31,085 bases of DNA, from the IMG/VR virus record IMGVR_UViG_3300007516_000085, positions 1 to 31,085 of that record; one strand, 5' to 3'. The notes beneath the pieces were generated by a model that was not told where the DNA came from, made no database searches, and saw nothing but the letters and a program-made list of their open reading frames with translations. The translations under genes were made by a program, and so were the position numbers. The stretch's first letter is position 1; the number at the start of each line of letters is the position of its first letter. Shown here one piece after another: positions 1 to 8,530 of the stretch. The stretch comes from a virus.

Positions 1-71
1 AGTACGGTGGCGACCGCGGGCAGGACAGTGATGTCTGGAACTGCGACGATGATTGGTATTGGGCGTGCCAT
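1..71 (-). CDS. Unknown tail-region protein, N-terminal 23 codons only (runs off the window)
   Basis: An ATG at 71 opens a frame that stays open to the window edge, beginning M-A-R-P-I-P-I-I-V-A-V. It starts three bases after the TAA stop of the upstream fibre-like gene. A GAAGG Shine-Dalgarno-like sequence lies 8 bases before the ATG, inside the end of that gene. Spacing and strand fit continuation of the tail operon. Too little is visible to name a function; genes in this position after baseplate wedge proteins are often fibre or fibre-associated proteins. Confidence 0.6.
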   Translation of the reverse strand, partial: MARPIPIIVAVPDITVLPAVATV

Positions 72-74
72 GGT

Positions 75-1577
75 TTATGCCTTCGTCCCGTAGAAGATGA
101 CTGTGATGTTCGTCCGGGCTCCGTCAGTGTCAAAGTTCAACTCGTTGCCGTACCCCATACTGTAGCCTGAATGGTATGGGGTCAAAACGTAGTTAACCAC
201 GGTACTTCCCGTCATGACCACACTACCTCCCGGGGGGCCGACGGCCTTCCAAGTTAGTAGAGGGACCTCAGTACCTTCCAACAAGCTGTCGAATTTACCT
301 ACGCCGTCAGCTTTCAAGGTGAATGCTGAGTGTACTGCCACCGCGCGTATGACGGCGCCTGTTCCTAGGCCAGTCACTTGTAAGTTAGGTAGTGGTTGGT
401 GGAGTGCTGTGACACCATCTAGTTTAAAGCTGCGCGTAGTGGCTACCACGTTAAATCCAGCCAGGGTGCCGGCGACAACCGTGGACCACGTCTTTGAGTT
501 GCCTTCATAGGTGCAGACCTGCAAGACTCTTGATAACGTCCTGATGGTTGTGTCGACCACCCCCTCTAAGCTGATCGTGTCAGCGACGGCTTCAAGCAGG
601 CGGTCGTTAAGCTCGAGGAAGGTTGCGTTGAAGCTGATCAGTAAGTCATTTATTTCCACTAACCCTCGAGGAGGTGCAGCCATCCAACCGCTCCCTGAAT
701 CAGGCTGGACCACAGAACCGTCAGCATTACGCGTGATAGACGCTGTGCTGTAGTGCTGCGAGAGGATCAACAGGACCCAGTGCATGAGGTCGTACTGAGA
801 AGGGACCGTCGTAGTGGCGCGGAAGCCGCGGGTGCCTCCCTCTTCAAAGGAGGTTAACCCTGTCGGCGCCACTGCCAACTGGGCCCCCGACGTGGTGGGC
901 GGCGTGGACGTTGGGAGGTAGCGAGCGTGTACAGGCTGGATAGGTACGACAGTCGGTCCTGCAGGGTCAGCCCAACTGGAAATGTAGGCAAACTTGAACC
1001 AACCGTTGTTCTCCCCGTAGGTCGAGCCTACTCCGGGGGTGGTCGCGGCCGCGGCGAACTCCACATACTCTTGATCTACTAAGGTGGTGGGAGCTGTGGC
1101 CTCAGCCACCAGTACCTCGTCGAAGTACACAGCGTCATCAAGCTCTACACCTGCGGTCTGCCGCCGGAACAGGAGCCAACAGTTGGTACCGCCCGCGCCG
1201 CCGCCGCCGCCTAGCGCGGTTGGGGCAAGGGCGGTGAGGTCCACGTAGGATGTAGTCTGGGCTGCACGTAGGGTGTCATGAATGACTACGCGGCCCTCTC
1301 GCGCCCCATTGGTGTAGTCGGGGTAGTTAACACCGACCGCTGGCGCCGACGCCAAGAGGATGCAAGTCTTGATGTCGAGCAGCACGCTCGCTGGGGAGCC
1401 TGCAACCACGCGTAAGGTGGGGTCGGGAGTGGAGAGACACCCCCACGCCTGCCCGGCGACGCCACCGATGTGACGCATGATAGTCTCTTGCAACAACTGC
1501 GTTAGGCGGTAGGCTGCTGGCTTATCGAAGCGGTGGTTGGTCAGGTTGAATAGTGGCTTATCGCCTACGCTCGACAT
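75..1577 (-). CDS. Putative tail fibre / baseplate-associated structural protein (500 aa)
   Basis: This gene follows the gpJ-like baseplate gene and one small ORF, where contractile phages usually carry tail fibre or baseplate periphery genes. I do not recognise a named domain. The protein has a short conserved-looking start with a predicted helical segment (about residues 18-36), a Gly-rich stretch near residue 123 encoded by a GCC/GGC run, and long beta-rich Thr/Val/Gly-rich segments towards the C-terminus, as is common in fibres. There is no signal peptide or membrane segment. The ATG at 1577 overlaps the preceding gene by 13 nt and is preceded by an AAGGGG purine tract. The structural role is inferred from position and composition, not from a recognised family. 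Confidence 0.55.
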   Translation of the reverse strand: MSSVGDKPLFNLTNHRFDKPAAYRLTQLLQETIMRHIGGVAGQAWGCLSTPDPTLRVVAGSPASVLLDIKTCILLASAPAVGVNYPDYTNGAREGRVVIHDTLRAAQTTSYVDLTALAPTALGGGGGAGGTNCWLLFRRQTAGVELDDAVYFDEVLVAEATAPTTLVDQEYVEFAAAATTPGVGSTYGENNGWFKFAYISSWADPAGPTVVPIQPVHARYLPTSTPPTTSGAQLAVAPTGLTSFEEGGTRGFRATTTVPSQYDLMHWVLLILSQHYSTASITRNADGSVVQPDSGSGWMAAPPRGLVEINDLLISFNATFLELNDRLLEAVADTISLEGVVDTTIRTLSRVLQVCTYEGNSKTWSTVVAGTLAGFNVVATTRSFKLDGVTALHQPLPNLQVTGLGTGAVIRAVAVHSAFTLKADGVGKFDSLLEGTEVPLLTWKAVGPPGGSVVMTGSTVVNYVLTPYHSGYSMGYGNELNFDTDGARTNITVIFYGTKA

Positions 1578-1888
1578 TTTCTTTTCCCCTTCTTCGTAGG
1601 CGCAACCTGCTGCTCAGGGAGCTGCTCGGGTGGCTCAGGAGCGGCCTTTTGATGCTTGAAGCTATACCAGAAGGGCGGGTAACTACTGGCCCCTCTGCAG
1701 CATGTGATGTCCGTGACAAACCACGATGCCCCTCCCCACGCGTCGTCGCCTTCCATGGGCAGGCGGGCAAGCTCAGTCACCTTGACCACCCTCGAGTCGT
1801 CAGCCGCGAAGGCAATGGCCCACGCAGCTGACTGCTCGTCTTCAATAGGGGTGTAGAAGGTCCTCACAGTCCCGTCGCGCCAACTCAC
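1565..1888 (-). CDS. Small hypothetical protein between baseplate J and fibre-like gene
   Basis: Only the stop at 1565 is firm. The frame is open up to a TTG at 1993, but that start would overlap the gpJ-like gene by 77 nt, unlike the tiny overlaps elsewhere, and has no ribosome site. I place the start at GTG 1888 (TTG 1891 is equally possible); neither has a clear Shine-Dalgarno sequence, so translation may be coupled to the gene before. From that start the product is about 107 residues. It has a mixed alpha/beta core beginning V-S-W-R-D-G and a basic, Gln/Pro-rich tail ending in Lys/Arg residues. I do not recognise the family. The location suggests a tail or baseplate accessory protein. Confidence 0.5.
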   Translation of the reverse strand: MSWRDGTVRTFYTPIEDEQSAAWAIAFAADDSRVVKVTELARLPMEGDDAWGGASWFVTDITCCRGASSYPPFWYSFKHQKAAPEPPEQLPEQQVAPTKKGKRKCRA

Positions 1889-1916
1889 CAAGACGGCGTG
1901 GGTGGCTGTGCGTGCT

Positions 1917-3275
1917 TCAGCGTCCTGTGACGTCGGAGAGTCTGAGGGTGAGCTTGTGGCGAGGAGAGCCTGGGTACAGGTCTGATTGATCAAACGTAAG
2001 ATTTACAACCCCCTGGGCAACGCTCAACGGAGCAATGGCGCGTGTCATCTGATAGATAATCAGTGGGGCGCCGGGAGGTAACCCAGCGACGTAGGCGACA
2101 ATAGCTTGGTTGAGTTGGGTGCGCAAGGCGTTCAAGTCGGAACCGCTCACACTCACCATGTTGTAGGTCAGTGCGATGGCCTGCGACGTTGGCGCCACTA
2201 CGCGAACAGTCACACCGGCGGCGACACACACCACGTTGATATAGCGCTGCAGCTCTGCAATGATGCCAGTATACACCTCGTGGCCTCCTACGCTCCATGC
2301 GTCGCCCGGGGTCACCGTGAACTGAGGTGCCTTGTTAAGGTAGATGACGTTGCGTTCGTGTTGTAGGCGGTAGGAGCTCCGAGGGCGGACCTGCCCTGCC
2401 GTGGTCAACACAGGGGGCGTCGCCACAGGACCGTCGACCGTGAAGGTGTAGCGACTGCCTGTCCCGATGAGGGTGGTCAACTGCCCTGAGTAAGTCTCTG
2501 CTGGGCGGGTGTAACCGATCATGTCCGACCCATCGGACACAACCAACTCGGAGTAGCCTCTCTGGTCGGGGTCGTTCCACATCCGTGCGTGGCGCAGGAC
2601 GACGCCGTCGCTGGCCTGAAAGTTAAGAGCGATGGCCTCGAGTGCCTCGTTCTGAGTCAGTGCGAGCGAGCCTACCCAACGCTCGGCTCGTTGGCGTAGC
2701 TCAGGGTCACGCTCTTTGTCGCTGCCCCCAAGGAGGGGTTGGGTGTTGGTGCATTCAATGACCTCGTTAGGTTTGCGTGAGATGGTGTCGACTGCGCCTA
2801 CCTGCAGGATGTTGCCTGCCGCGCCAGGGGAGAGCGCAACAAAGGCGATAGACACCGCTGTGTAGGAGCCGGGATCGATGGTGAAGGCGGACACGTTGGT
2901 GTACTGGGTGGTGGGTGATGTGCTCACCGAGACCAGCATGGCGCGCGCGGCGACCGTCGTGGTGCCCGTCGAAAGGGACCGGGTCACGCGGAAGGCACCA
3001 CCAACCGCCGGCGTGGATTGGCGCCGCTTGGGGAAGCCTGCGGGGAAGTCATTCAAGCGGCGGTCGAGGTTGACGCCGGTGCCGCGGAAGTAGAAGGCGT
3101 CTACGAACTCTTGGATTCGCCGCTCGACTGCACCGATCTCTTCTGCGACTGACCCCATGAGCGTCCCGAGGACACCGCCTTCAGAGAGGTCAGAGAGGTC
3201 CCGCGAGACTGAGACCACCCGTGCGACGAGCTCAGCCATGATTTCAAAGGGGAGGCGTGGGATGTAAATGGCCAT
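1917..3275 (-). CDS. Baseplate assembly protein, gpJ / T4 gp6-like wedge protein (452 aa)
   Basis: The order gpW/gp25-like gene then this gene matches the W-J pair of P2-like contractile tails. The N-terminus starts with a short peptide containing IPRLPFEIM and a helical segment rich in acidic residues that leads into a V-E-R-R-I-Q-E-F helix. The middle contains the typical gpJ pattern of small beta-rich domains with a P-L-L-G-G-S-D-xE-x-D-x-E-L-R-x-R-A motif near residues 180-195. The C-terminal part has a long helix-rich region ending in beta strands, as in gp6 wedge proteins. The ATG at 3275 follows the previous stop by 2 nt. The protein should form the wedge ring of the baseplate that triggers sheath contraction. 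Family assignment is from motif pattern and context. Confidence 0.85.
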   Translation of the reverse strand: MAIYIPRLPFEIMAELVARVVSVSRDLSDLSEGGVLGTLMGSVAEEIGAVERRIQEFVDAFYFRGTGVNLDRRLNDFPAGFPKRRQSTPAVGGAFRVTRSLSTGTTTVAARAMLVSVSTSPTTQYTNVSAFTIDPGSYTAVSIAFVALSPGAAGNILQVGAVDTISRKPNEVIECTNTQPLLGGSDKERDPELRQRAERWVGSLALTQNEALEAIALNFQASDGVVLRHARMWNDPDQRGYSELVVSDGSDMIGYTRPAETYSGQLTTLIGTGSRYTFTVDGPVATPPVLTTAGQVRPRSSYRLQHERNVIYLNKAPQFTVTPGDAWSVGGHEVYTGIIAELQRYINVVCVAAGVTVRVVAPTSQAIALTYNMVSVSGSDLNALRTQLNQAIVAYVAGLPPGAPLIIYQMTRAIAPLSVAQGVVNLTFDQSDLYPGSPRHKLTLRLSDVTGR

Positions 3276-3277
3276 GT

Positions 3278-5152
3278 TTAACTCGCACTGTAGGTGAAGT
3301 TGATATGCGTTGGTGCAGCGCCCACAGGTTCGACCACTGTGTCTACCTCGACTTTATCCCCGATCTCAGTCAGCGTAAACGAGACGATGCGACTCGTGCG
3401 GTGGTCGGCTAGGAGCTGCGATCGGACGTTGGCTCGTAGATCCCCAGGTACGTCGGAAGTGGCGCGCGCTCCGATGGAGGGGCGCAGCCCATAGCGAGGG
3501 TAGACCTTGTTGCTCCCCTGCTCAGTCCGCATGCGGTGGCGTAGGTTCTGCGTGTAGCAGTCGTAGCCACTGACAGTGGCGATGTCGGTATTTCCGACCG
3601 CTACGAGGTCTCCGTCGCGATGGAGGAGGTCGGTCCCGAAGACGTCACCATTGCGCACGATGGCGCCTACTGCGCGCGGGACAGCGATGACATTCCCTGT
3701 CTCGAAGGGACGTCCGTCACCATGTGTGTAGGCGTCGAGGAAGCTGTTGTATGTGATGAGGTCATCAGCGCGTGACCTGTCCCCATAGACGTTGCCCGCG
3801 ACGTCGTAGAGAGAAGAGTCGCCGCTCGCCACGACGTACTGCTCAGTGGGGACCGGGACACCGGGAATGAAGTTAGACACCATGTTCGCGCGAGAGTTGC
3901 CGCGCTCAGTGTAAAAGCGCATACTTAGTAGGAACTGAAACAGGTTGTATGCTGGGCCAATACACTTCAGGAAGCGTGCACCACTCCCTACTTGCCCTGA
4001 GTTGGCGAGGTCAGCCGCGAACATCAGAGTGTAGAAGTTGTTAATGAAACTAGCCTGGTACATGTGGTAGGGGCGTGTGTTCGCCCACATGCTGAAGCGC
4101 ATTAAGGACGTTGTCCCTGCTGCGACCTCAGGGCACCCCGGAGGGAGTGTAGGGTCAAGGTAGCGGACAGGCACCTTGAAGTTGGGGGCGTCTAGGTCAG
4201 GGATCTCGTTCTGGCTCAGCTTTAAACATGCGTGCTTAAAGCCTGTGTGGTAGCTGTCGCGCTTGTTCTGGAGCAGCGTCAATGCCTTGACGTTGTAAGG
4301 GAGTTGCCACTTGTTCCCGACAGGGGAGTTGGTGACGATGCTCAGGACAAACTCAAAACTATTGGTCGAGCTGCCATGCGCTCGCGTGTAATCGAAGCTG
4401 ATCACATCGCACAGGTAGGCTTCGGCCTCGAAGGGGAAGAAGAGGGCAAGCTGCACGTCGGTACCGCGCACGAGGGCGTTCTTGTTCTTCTTGCTCAACT
4501 CACTATACAGCTGCAGGAAGTTGCGGACCTTCTGGAAGCGCAGCATGTCCAGTGGGGTGTCACCTGACCGCCCGTGTAGTTGGAACGTAGCTTGCATGAA
4601 GCCCTCGTTCTCTTGGTACACTACCCCGTCCATGCCGCGTGTGCGCACGAGTGCGACAGGGTCTGACTTCACGACCTTGAAGATGTAACGAAGCGAGACC
4701 GCGTCGCGCACGCGCTCAGGGTGGTCCTTGTAATCTTCAAAGAGTTCAAGGAAGTACGGGGCCGGGGAGACTGAAGCATCGGGGACATAGTAGTGCCCCG
4801 GCGATGTCAGCTGGCGTGTGGCGATGTCTCCGAACTCTTTACGCTTGGCCGCTCGCGTGTCGTCTTCGTCACGGTCCTCGATGTCATCTGATACAGGGGC
4901 CAGCGGTGCTGCCCCGGCCTGCAGTATGTCAGAAGGGTCTCTTGGCAGCGGAGGCACCGCTGCGTCGTTGGCTGTCATCGGCTGTATAGGGGGCAGCGGC
5001 ATCACGTCTAGGGGTGCGGGCAGTCCTGCCGGGATCCAAAGAGGTGTGAAGCCTAGGCTAAGCGGTGAGTACGCCGGTGTGCTCTGGCCCCATCTATTTG
5101 GGTAGTCTCCCCACAAGGCAGTGCGAGGGTCAGTGTGGTCTGTGAAGCTCAT
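3278..5152 (-). CDS. Baseplate protein with C-terminal gpW/T4 gp25-like domain (624 aa fusion)
   Basis: The last ~120 residues look like the gp25/gpW lysozyme-like baseplate fold: a G-D-L-V-A-V-x-N-T-D turn, a Y-T-Q-N-L-R-H-R-M-R-T-E-Q-G-S motif, Y-P-R-Y-G, and an L-L-A-D-H-R-T-S-R-I helix followed by paired strands. Classical gpW/gp25 proteins are only about 110-150 residues, so about 500 extra residues are fused in front. That N-terminal part has a Pro-rich start (residues 20-80), an acidic linker with D/E-R repeats (about 88-100), and a globular segment with S-F-E-F-V-L-S-I near 270 that may correspond to a gp53 or LysM-type baseplate domain. A GAGGGG site precedes the ATG at 5152. It probably anchors the wedge to the hub and sheath initiator. 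Confidence 0.75.
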   Translation of the reverse strand: MSFTDHTDPRTALWGDYPNRWGQSTPAYSPLSLGFTPLWIPAGLPAPLDVMPLPPIQPMTANDAAVPPLPRDPSDILQAGAAPLAPVSDDIEDRDEDDTRAAKRKEFGDIATRQLTSPGHYYVPDASVSPAPYFLELFEDYKDHPERVRDAVSLRYIFKVVKSDPVALVRTRGMDGVVYQENEGFMQATFQLHGRSGDTPLDMLRFQKVRNFLQLYSELSKKNKNALVRGTDVQLALFFPFEAEAYLCDVISFDYTRAHGSSTNSFEFVLSIVTNSPVGNKWQLPYNVKALTLLQNKRDSYHTGFKHACLKLSQNEIPDLDAPNFKVPVRYLDPTLPPGCPEVAAGTTSLMRFSMWANTRPYHMYQASFINNFYTLMFAADLANSGQVGSGARFLKCIGPAYNLFQFLLSMRFYTERGNSRANMVSNFIPGVPVPTEQYVVASGDSSLYDVAGNVYGDRSRADDLITYNSFLDAYTHGDGRPFETGNVIAVPRAVGAIVRNGDVFGTDLLHRDGDLVAVGNTDIATVSGYDCYTQNLRHRMRTEQGSNKVYPRYGLRPSIGARATSDVPGDLRANVRSQLLADHRTSRIVSFTLTEIGDKVEVDTVVEPVGAAPTHINFTYSAS

Positions 5153-5153
5153 G

Positions 5154-5915
5154 TCACCCCTCTTCGGTTCTCGAGCTGACCTTCATGCAGGCAGCAGTCA
5201 TTGCGCTGCTGTCCACGGCTGGCTCGGCTGTCCCTGTGTAGACTGGCGCTAGCAGTATAGTCAGGGTACCCGTAACAACTCCGCCCGTGGCCGAGACGAG
5301 TCCTGGCGCTAGGATTGTCGGCGCCATTGCTGATTGGATGTCGAGCACAGCTTGGCGCAACTCATTGATGGTGTCGGTCATCGACTGCAGTTTTTCTGCG
5401 AGAGGATCAACCAAAGGGACACGCCCGTCACTGTTATCCCCCTGGGAGATGCGCAGGAACCCGTCAGAGGATAGTTGCGCGTTGAACGTGTCCGCTTGTA
5501 CAACTGCCTTCCCATCGCGACGCAAAGCTAACGTCACGTTGGAGCTACTGGCTACACGGTACTCCTCTAGTTGGGTGAAGGCTAGGTCAACACCTACATC
5601 GCGCACGTCCGCTATACCGCTCGTACTCGTCTCTGTTTCAGAAGCATCGTTAAACAAGATCACGGGGCTGTCCATTGTACCTACGATGATAGCATCCACC
5701 GAGGACAACCTCGCTACCAACACCCGCGGGAGGTAGCGATAATCACTTGGAGACGTATCGCTTTGTAGTGGGATGTACGTTGGCGTTGCTACAGCTGATA
5801 GGATGCCTACCCCATTTATACGTGACCCGTCTCTAAAAAGTATATCAGCCACGCGCCTTCCCGTGGGCGATGTGCGTAAGTTAAAAGCACGTGCAAGGTA
5901 CATCCCGCTTTCCAT
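5154..5915 (-). CDS. Baseplate spike / gpV-like OB-fold protein (253 aa)
   Basis: The first ~100 residues contain a D-G-S-R-I-N-G-V-G turn and a Y-R-Y-L-P-R-V-L-V-A-R-L pattern that resemble the OB-fold of gpV and gp5-type baseplate spike proteins. Near residue 155 there is an S-S-D-G-F-L-R-I-S-Q-G-D motif and then a helix about residues 170-195, which looks like a trimer-forming segment. A beta-rich, Thr-rich tail follows. The ATG at 5915 is chosen because GGAGG sits six bases upstream and because it forms TGATG with the amidase stop, a usual coupling junction; the TTG at 5918 is less likely. Position next to the hub gene supports a spike role. No Pro-Ala-Ala-Arg tip motif was seen. Confidence 0.6.
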   Translation of the reverse strand: MESGMYLARAFNLRTSPTGRRVADILFRDGSRINGVGILSAVATPTYIPLQSDTSPSDYRYLPRVLVARLSSVDAIIVGTMDSPVILFNDASETETSTSGIADVRDVGVDLAFTQLEEYRVASSSNVTLALRRDGKAVVQADTFNAQLSSDGFLRISQGDNSDGRVPLVDPLAEKLQSMTDTINELRQAVLDIQSAMAPTILAPGLVSATGGVVTGTLTILLAPVYTGTAEPAVDSSAMTAACMKVSSRTEEG

Positions 5916-6904
5916 CAATCCCCTCCAGCCCGTTGGGTGCCGCCTGCAAGGACCTCATTTATGCCCAACCCGAAAACATCCACACGGTTGTTCTCCAACT
6001 GGCAGTGGTGAAATACCCCAAGGGTTGGGTCCGTGAACCACTTGTATTTCGGTATGTCATCATTCGCGCGTGTCATAGACCCTGGGTGGTCTGGCAAGGT
6101 TGGTATACCCCGCAGTACCACACCCGTGACTTTTTTAATCGCACGCAGCAGACGAGCAATTGAGTCCTTCTGAGCGTTAGTTGGTGCGTACCTGCGCGGA
6201 AGGGTACTTTTTCTCCGGCCCTCCGTGGCTGTCGTGGACGTAACGTATACAGCGTAGAAGGGAGACAACCGCGGCCACGCACCCGGCGCTGCTAGGTTGG
6301 CCTCATATTGAGCATCAGATAGTGTTTGGTTGAACTCATCGATACCTGTGGTCTTATTTTTAACCTTCACATTGGTCTGCTTAGGAACTAACACCTCTAT
6401 ACTGACAGATAGGTTGTTGTACATACTAGCTACTTGCCGCTCAGTTGCTAGCCTAGCACCCACTACGGCTGCTATCATAGTATCAGGTAATGACGCGTGG
6501 TAGCACAGTACAGCCATGTCGTGGTACTGTGCAATGTTGCCTTGTTTGTCTACTGCGAAGTGTGTTTGGATTGCACTGTTCGCGTCTTTATTCGCGTTCT
6601 GTTGAAAGTGATCCCAATTTTTTGTCAGTGATGTGTCCTGTGCTCCATCATTTGTATGCAGTATCACTTTTGTTATGGCTGTGGACCTATGGCGGCTAAG
6701 CGTGCTTCGCAGAGGAGATGCTATCGGTAGCTGTATGACGGTGCAGTCCACCGGGTGGTAGACCCCTTTATACAGGAGGGACTTCCCGGCTATAATGTCT
6801 TTAGGTGTCAGCGCTTTAGCCCCGAATGGAGAAGGGAGGGTTGTATACGCTTGAGGTACGATGGAAGGGGCCACTACAAACTCAACAAAAGGAAACTCTC
6901 TCAT
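5915..6904 (-). CDS. N-acetylmuramoyl-L-alanine amidase domain protein, baseplate-associated (329 aa)
   Basis: Residues about 75-175 carry the pattern of a type-2 (zinc) peptidoglycan amidase: I-L-H-T-N with His83, a substrate segment Q-T-H-F-A-V-D-K-Q-G-N-I-A-Q-Y, L-C-Y-H-A with His136, and N-N-L-S-V-S-I-E-V with Glu170. A third zinc ligand is less certain; a P-D-H-P segment (His273) and K-x-x-x-x-DP-x-x-x-F region near 287-298 sit where the family's final motif would be. The enzyme would cleave the amide bond between N-acetylmuramate and L-alanine. Its place between the hub gene and the spike gene, with an ATGA overlap to the former, argues for a tail-carried lysin used at infection rather than a lysis endolysin. 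GGAG lies six bases before the ATG. Confidence 0.75.
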   Translation of the reverse strand: MREFPFVEFVVAPSIVPQAYTTLPSPFGAKALTPKDIIAGKSLLYKGVYHPVDCTVIQLPIASPLRSTLSRHRSTAITKVILHTNDGAQDTSLTKNWDHFQQNANKDANSAIQTHFAVDKQGNIAQYHDMAVLCYHASLPDTMIAAVVGARLATERQVASMYNNLSVSIEVLVPKQTNVKVKNKTTGIDEFNQTLSDAQYEANLAAPGAWPRLSPFYAVYVTSTTATEGRRKSTLPRRYAPTNAQKDSIARLLRAIKKVTGVVLRGIPTLPDHPGSMTRANDDIPKYKWFTDPTLGVFHHCQLENNRVDVFGLGINEVLAGGTQRAGGD

Positions 6905-8511
6905 GGTGTGCTCCCGATAGGGATGATGGGGTTCAGCGCCAAGTCACTTCCTCCAAGAGGGACCGAGTGCCCGCGACTGAACTGGATGGTGGTCGTCGCA
7001 GTTTTCTGCCCGTTGATTTGGGTTGTGATGGCGTGTTGGATGGCTTCCACGTACCCCAGGTACTCAGCTTGGTCTCCTAACGATGCGCGAAACCATTGCC
7101 CCGGCTCGAGAGGTAACACAGGTGCGAAGGTGGTCTGCTTCTTCACGGCGTCTTCCGTCATCTGCACTGCCACTGTCGACTTGAGCGTCATAACCCCCTT
7201 CTCTAGAACGTGGTCTTGCATGCTAAACTGCATCACCTGCGCAGCTGCTGCTCGAAAGTAAGAGGGGTCTACGTTACCACTAGGTCCAATGTAAGGCCAG
7301 TTCACTCGGTACATCCGCAGGCCGTGCTTTTCAATTTGGTCGTTGACTAAGATGGGGAGGTCTGACCCTGCTAGAGTATCTATCTCGTCACCCCCCATAG
7401 GGATGAGGCCAACGGTCGCAGCGTTCGTGCGCTGTGCGTCGTCTTGAGTACCGCGGAAGGATGTGATTAGGTTCCTATCAATAGGCACGACATTGCGCAC
7501 GCTGCCCGTGTCTAGTGTGACCTTGTTGAAGAACTTGTCACTGACAAGCAGTTGAGTGGTCTTGTCTCGTGCATCTTGTCTTGCCTCCTTTGCTGCTGCT
7601 GCAAAGAAGCCTACTGCGTCTAAGACTGTCGTCTCGAAGTCTTCCCCGATGTAGCCCGGCTTAGCAACAACGCTATGATAGAGCGGCTCTGCGCGCCAGG
7701 GGCGCACGCGGTACACAAGGACGGGGCGCTTCCCTAATGCTGATGCCAGCTTGCTGTACGGCTCGGTGCCTCCTTCAGCAAAAGCCGGGAAGAGCTCCAT
7801 GATTTTAGATTCAGGGACAAACATGGATGTCAACAGAGAACCAGCCGTTGCTTTCCGTGTCGTGAACATGTTGATGAACTTGTCCGGGGTTAGGTCCCCG
7901 AAGTCCGCTGGTTCGATGTCTTCAAAGAGGGGAGCGTACTTAAGCGCAGAGGCACGGTCATACACCACCGGGATCTCGTCCCCGAAGTACCCTCCTCCAA
8001 GTGATTCAGGCACTTTGATGCGAGCCACCTCCTTGAACATCAGAGACAGGATTTCACCTGGTGGGGTGCCATACATGTTGGTGATGGCTTCTGTGAATTC
8101 GATCCAGTCTTGGAAGGGCCATACGTTCCCGATACGGGAACCCTTCGTCCCGCTGGTGTCCCCGTGGAGCACATGAATCTGTGCCCTCTTGAGAAAGTCC
8201 CACCAACCAGCCGAGCTGGCGTTGTGGGACTGCAGGGTGAGCTCGCCTGTCGCGGCGCGCTGAAGGGTGCGCGTGCGGTTAAGGACGATGCCCCACGACA
8301 CAGGGTACCCCGTGACGTCACGCAGGACCGCATGGTCACCCGGTACGAACAGAGCAGCTGATTCAGCTGCGGTCGCAATGACTGCGAACTGCATGTCGTC
8401 TCGCCCCTCCACGTCACGCACGAACGTAATCGTGGGGACGCGCCCACCCCAGTCAGTAGTGGCTGGGGCCCCGTGGCGATAACGATGCAGCTGAAAAGAA
8501 CCATTCGACAT
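6901..8511 (-). CDS. Baseplate hub protein, gpD / T4 gp27-like candidate (536 aa)
   Basis: This gene directly follows the tape measure gene, where contractile tails encode the hub. The reading frame is open to 8622, but I choose ATG 8511: it lies 20 nt after the tape measure stop, has a GAAGG site at proper spacing, and begins a sensible domain (M-S-N-G-S-F-Q-L-H-R-Y). The first ~110 residues contain a strand-rich segment typical of hub proteins that ends in the phrase W-G-I-V-L-N-R-T. The middle is helical, and the last ~100 residues form a second beta domain with Q-W-F-R-A-S-L-G-D and I-Q-F-S-R-G-H. These proteins form the trimeric hub joining tube and spike. The family is inferred mainly from order and fold pattern. 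Confidence 0.6.
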   Translation of the reverse strand: MSNGSFQLHRYRHGAPATTDWGGRVPTITFVRDVEGRDDMQFAVIATAAESAALFVPGDHAVLRDVTGYPVSWGIVLNRTRTLQRAATGELTLQSHNASSAGWWDFLKRAQIHVLHGDTSGTKGSRIGNVWPFQDWIEFTEAITNMYGTPPGEILSLMFKEVARIKVPESLGGGYFGDEIPVVYDRASALKYAPLFEDIEPADFGDLTPDKFINMFTTRKATAGSLLTSMFVPESKIMELFPAFAEGGTEPYSKLASALGKRPVLVYRVRPWRAEPLYHSVVAKPGYIGEDFETTVLDAVGFFAAAAKEARQDARDKTTQLLVSDKFFNKVTLDTGSVRNVVPIDRNLITSFRGTQDDAQRTNAATVGLIPMGGDEIDTLAGSDLPILVNDQIEKHGLRMYRVNWPYIGPSGNVDPSYFRAAAAQVMQFSMQDHVLEKGVMTLKSTVAVQMTEDAVKKQTTFAPVLPLEPGQWFRASLGDQAEYLGYVEAIQHAITTQINGQKTATTTIQFSRGHSVPLGGSDLALNPIIPIGSTP

Positions 8512-8530
8512 TGGATGACCTTCGTAGCGT

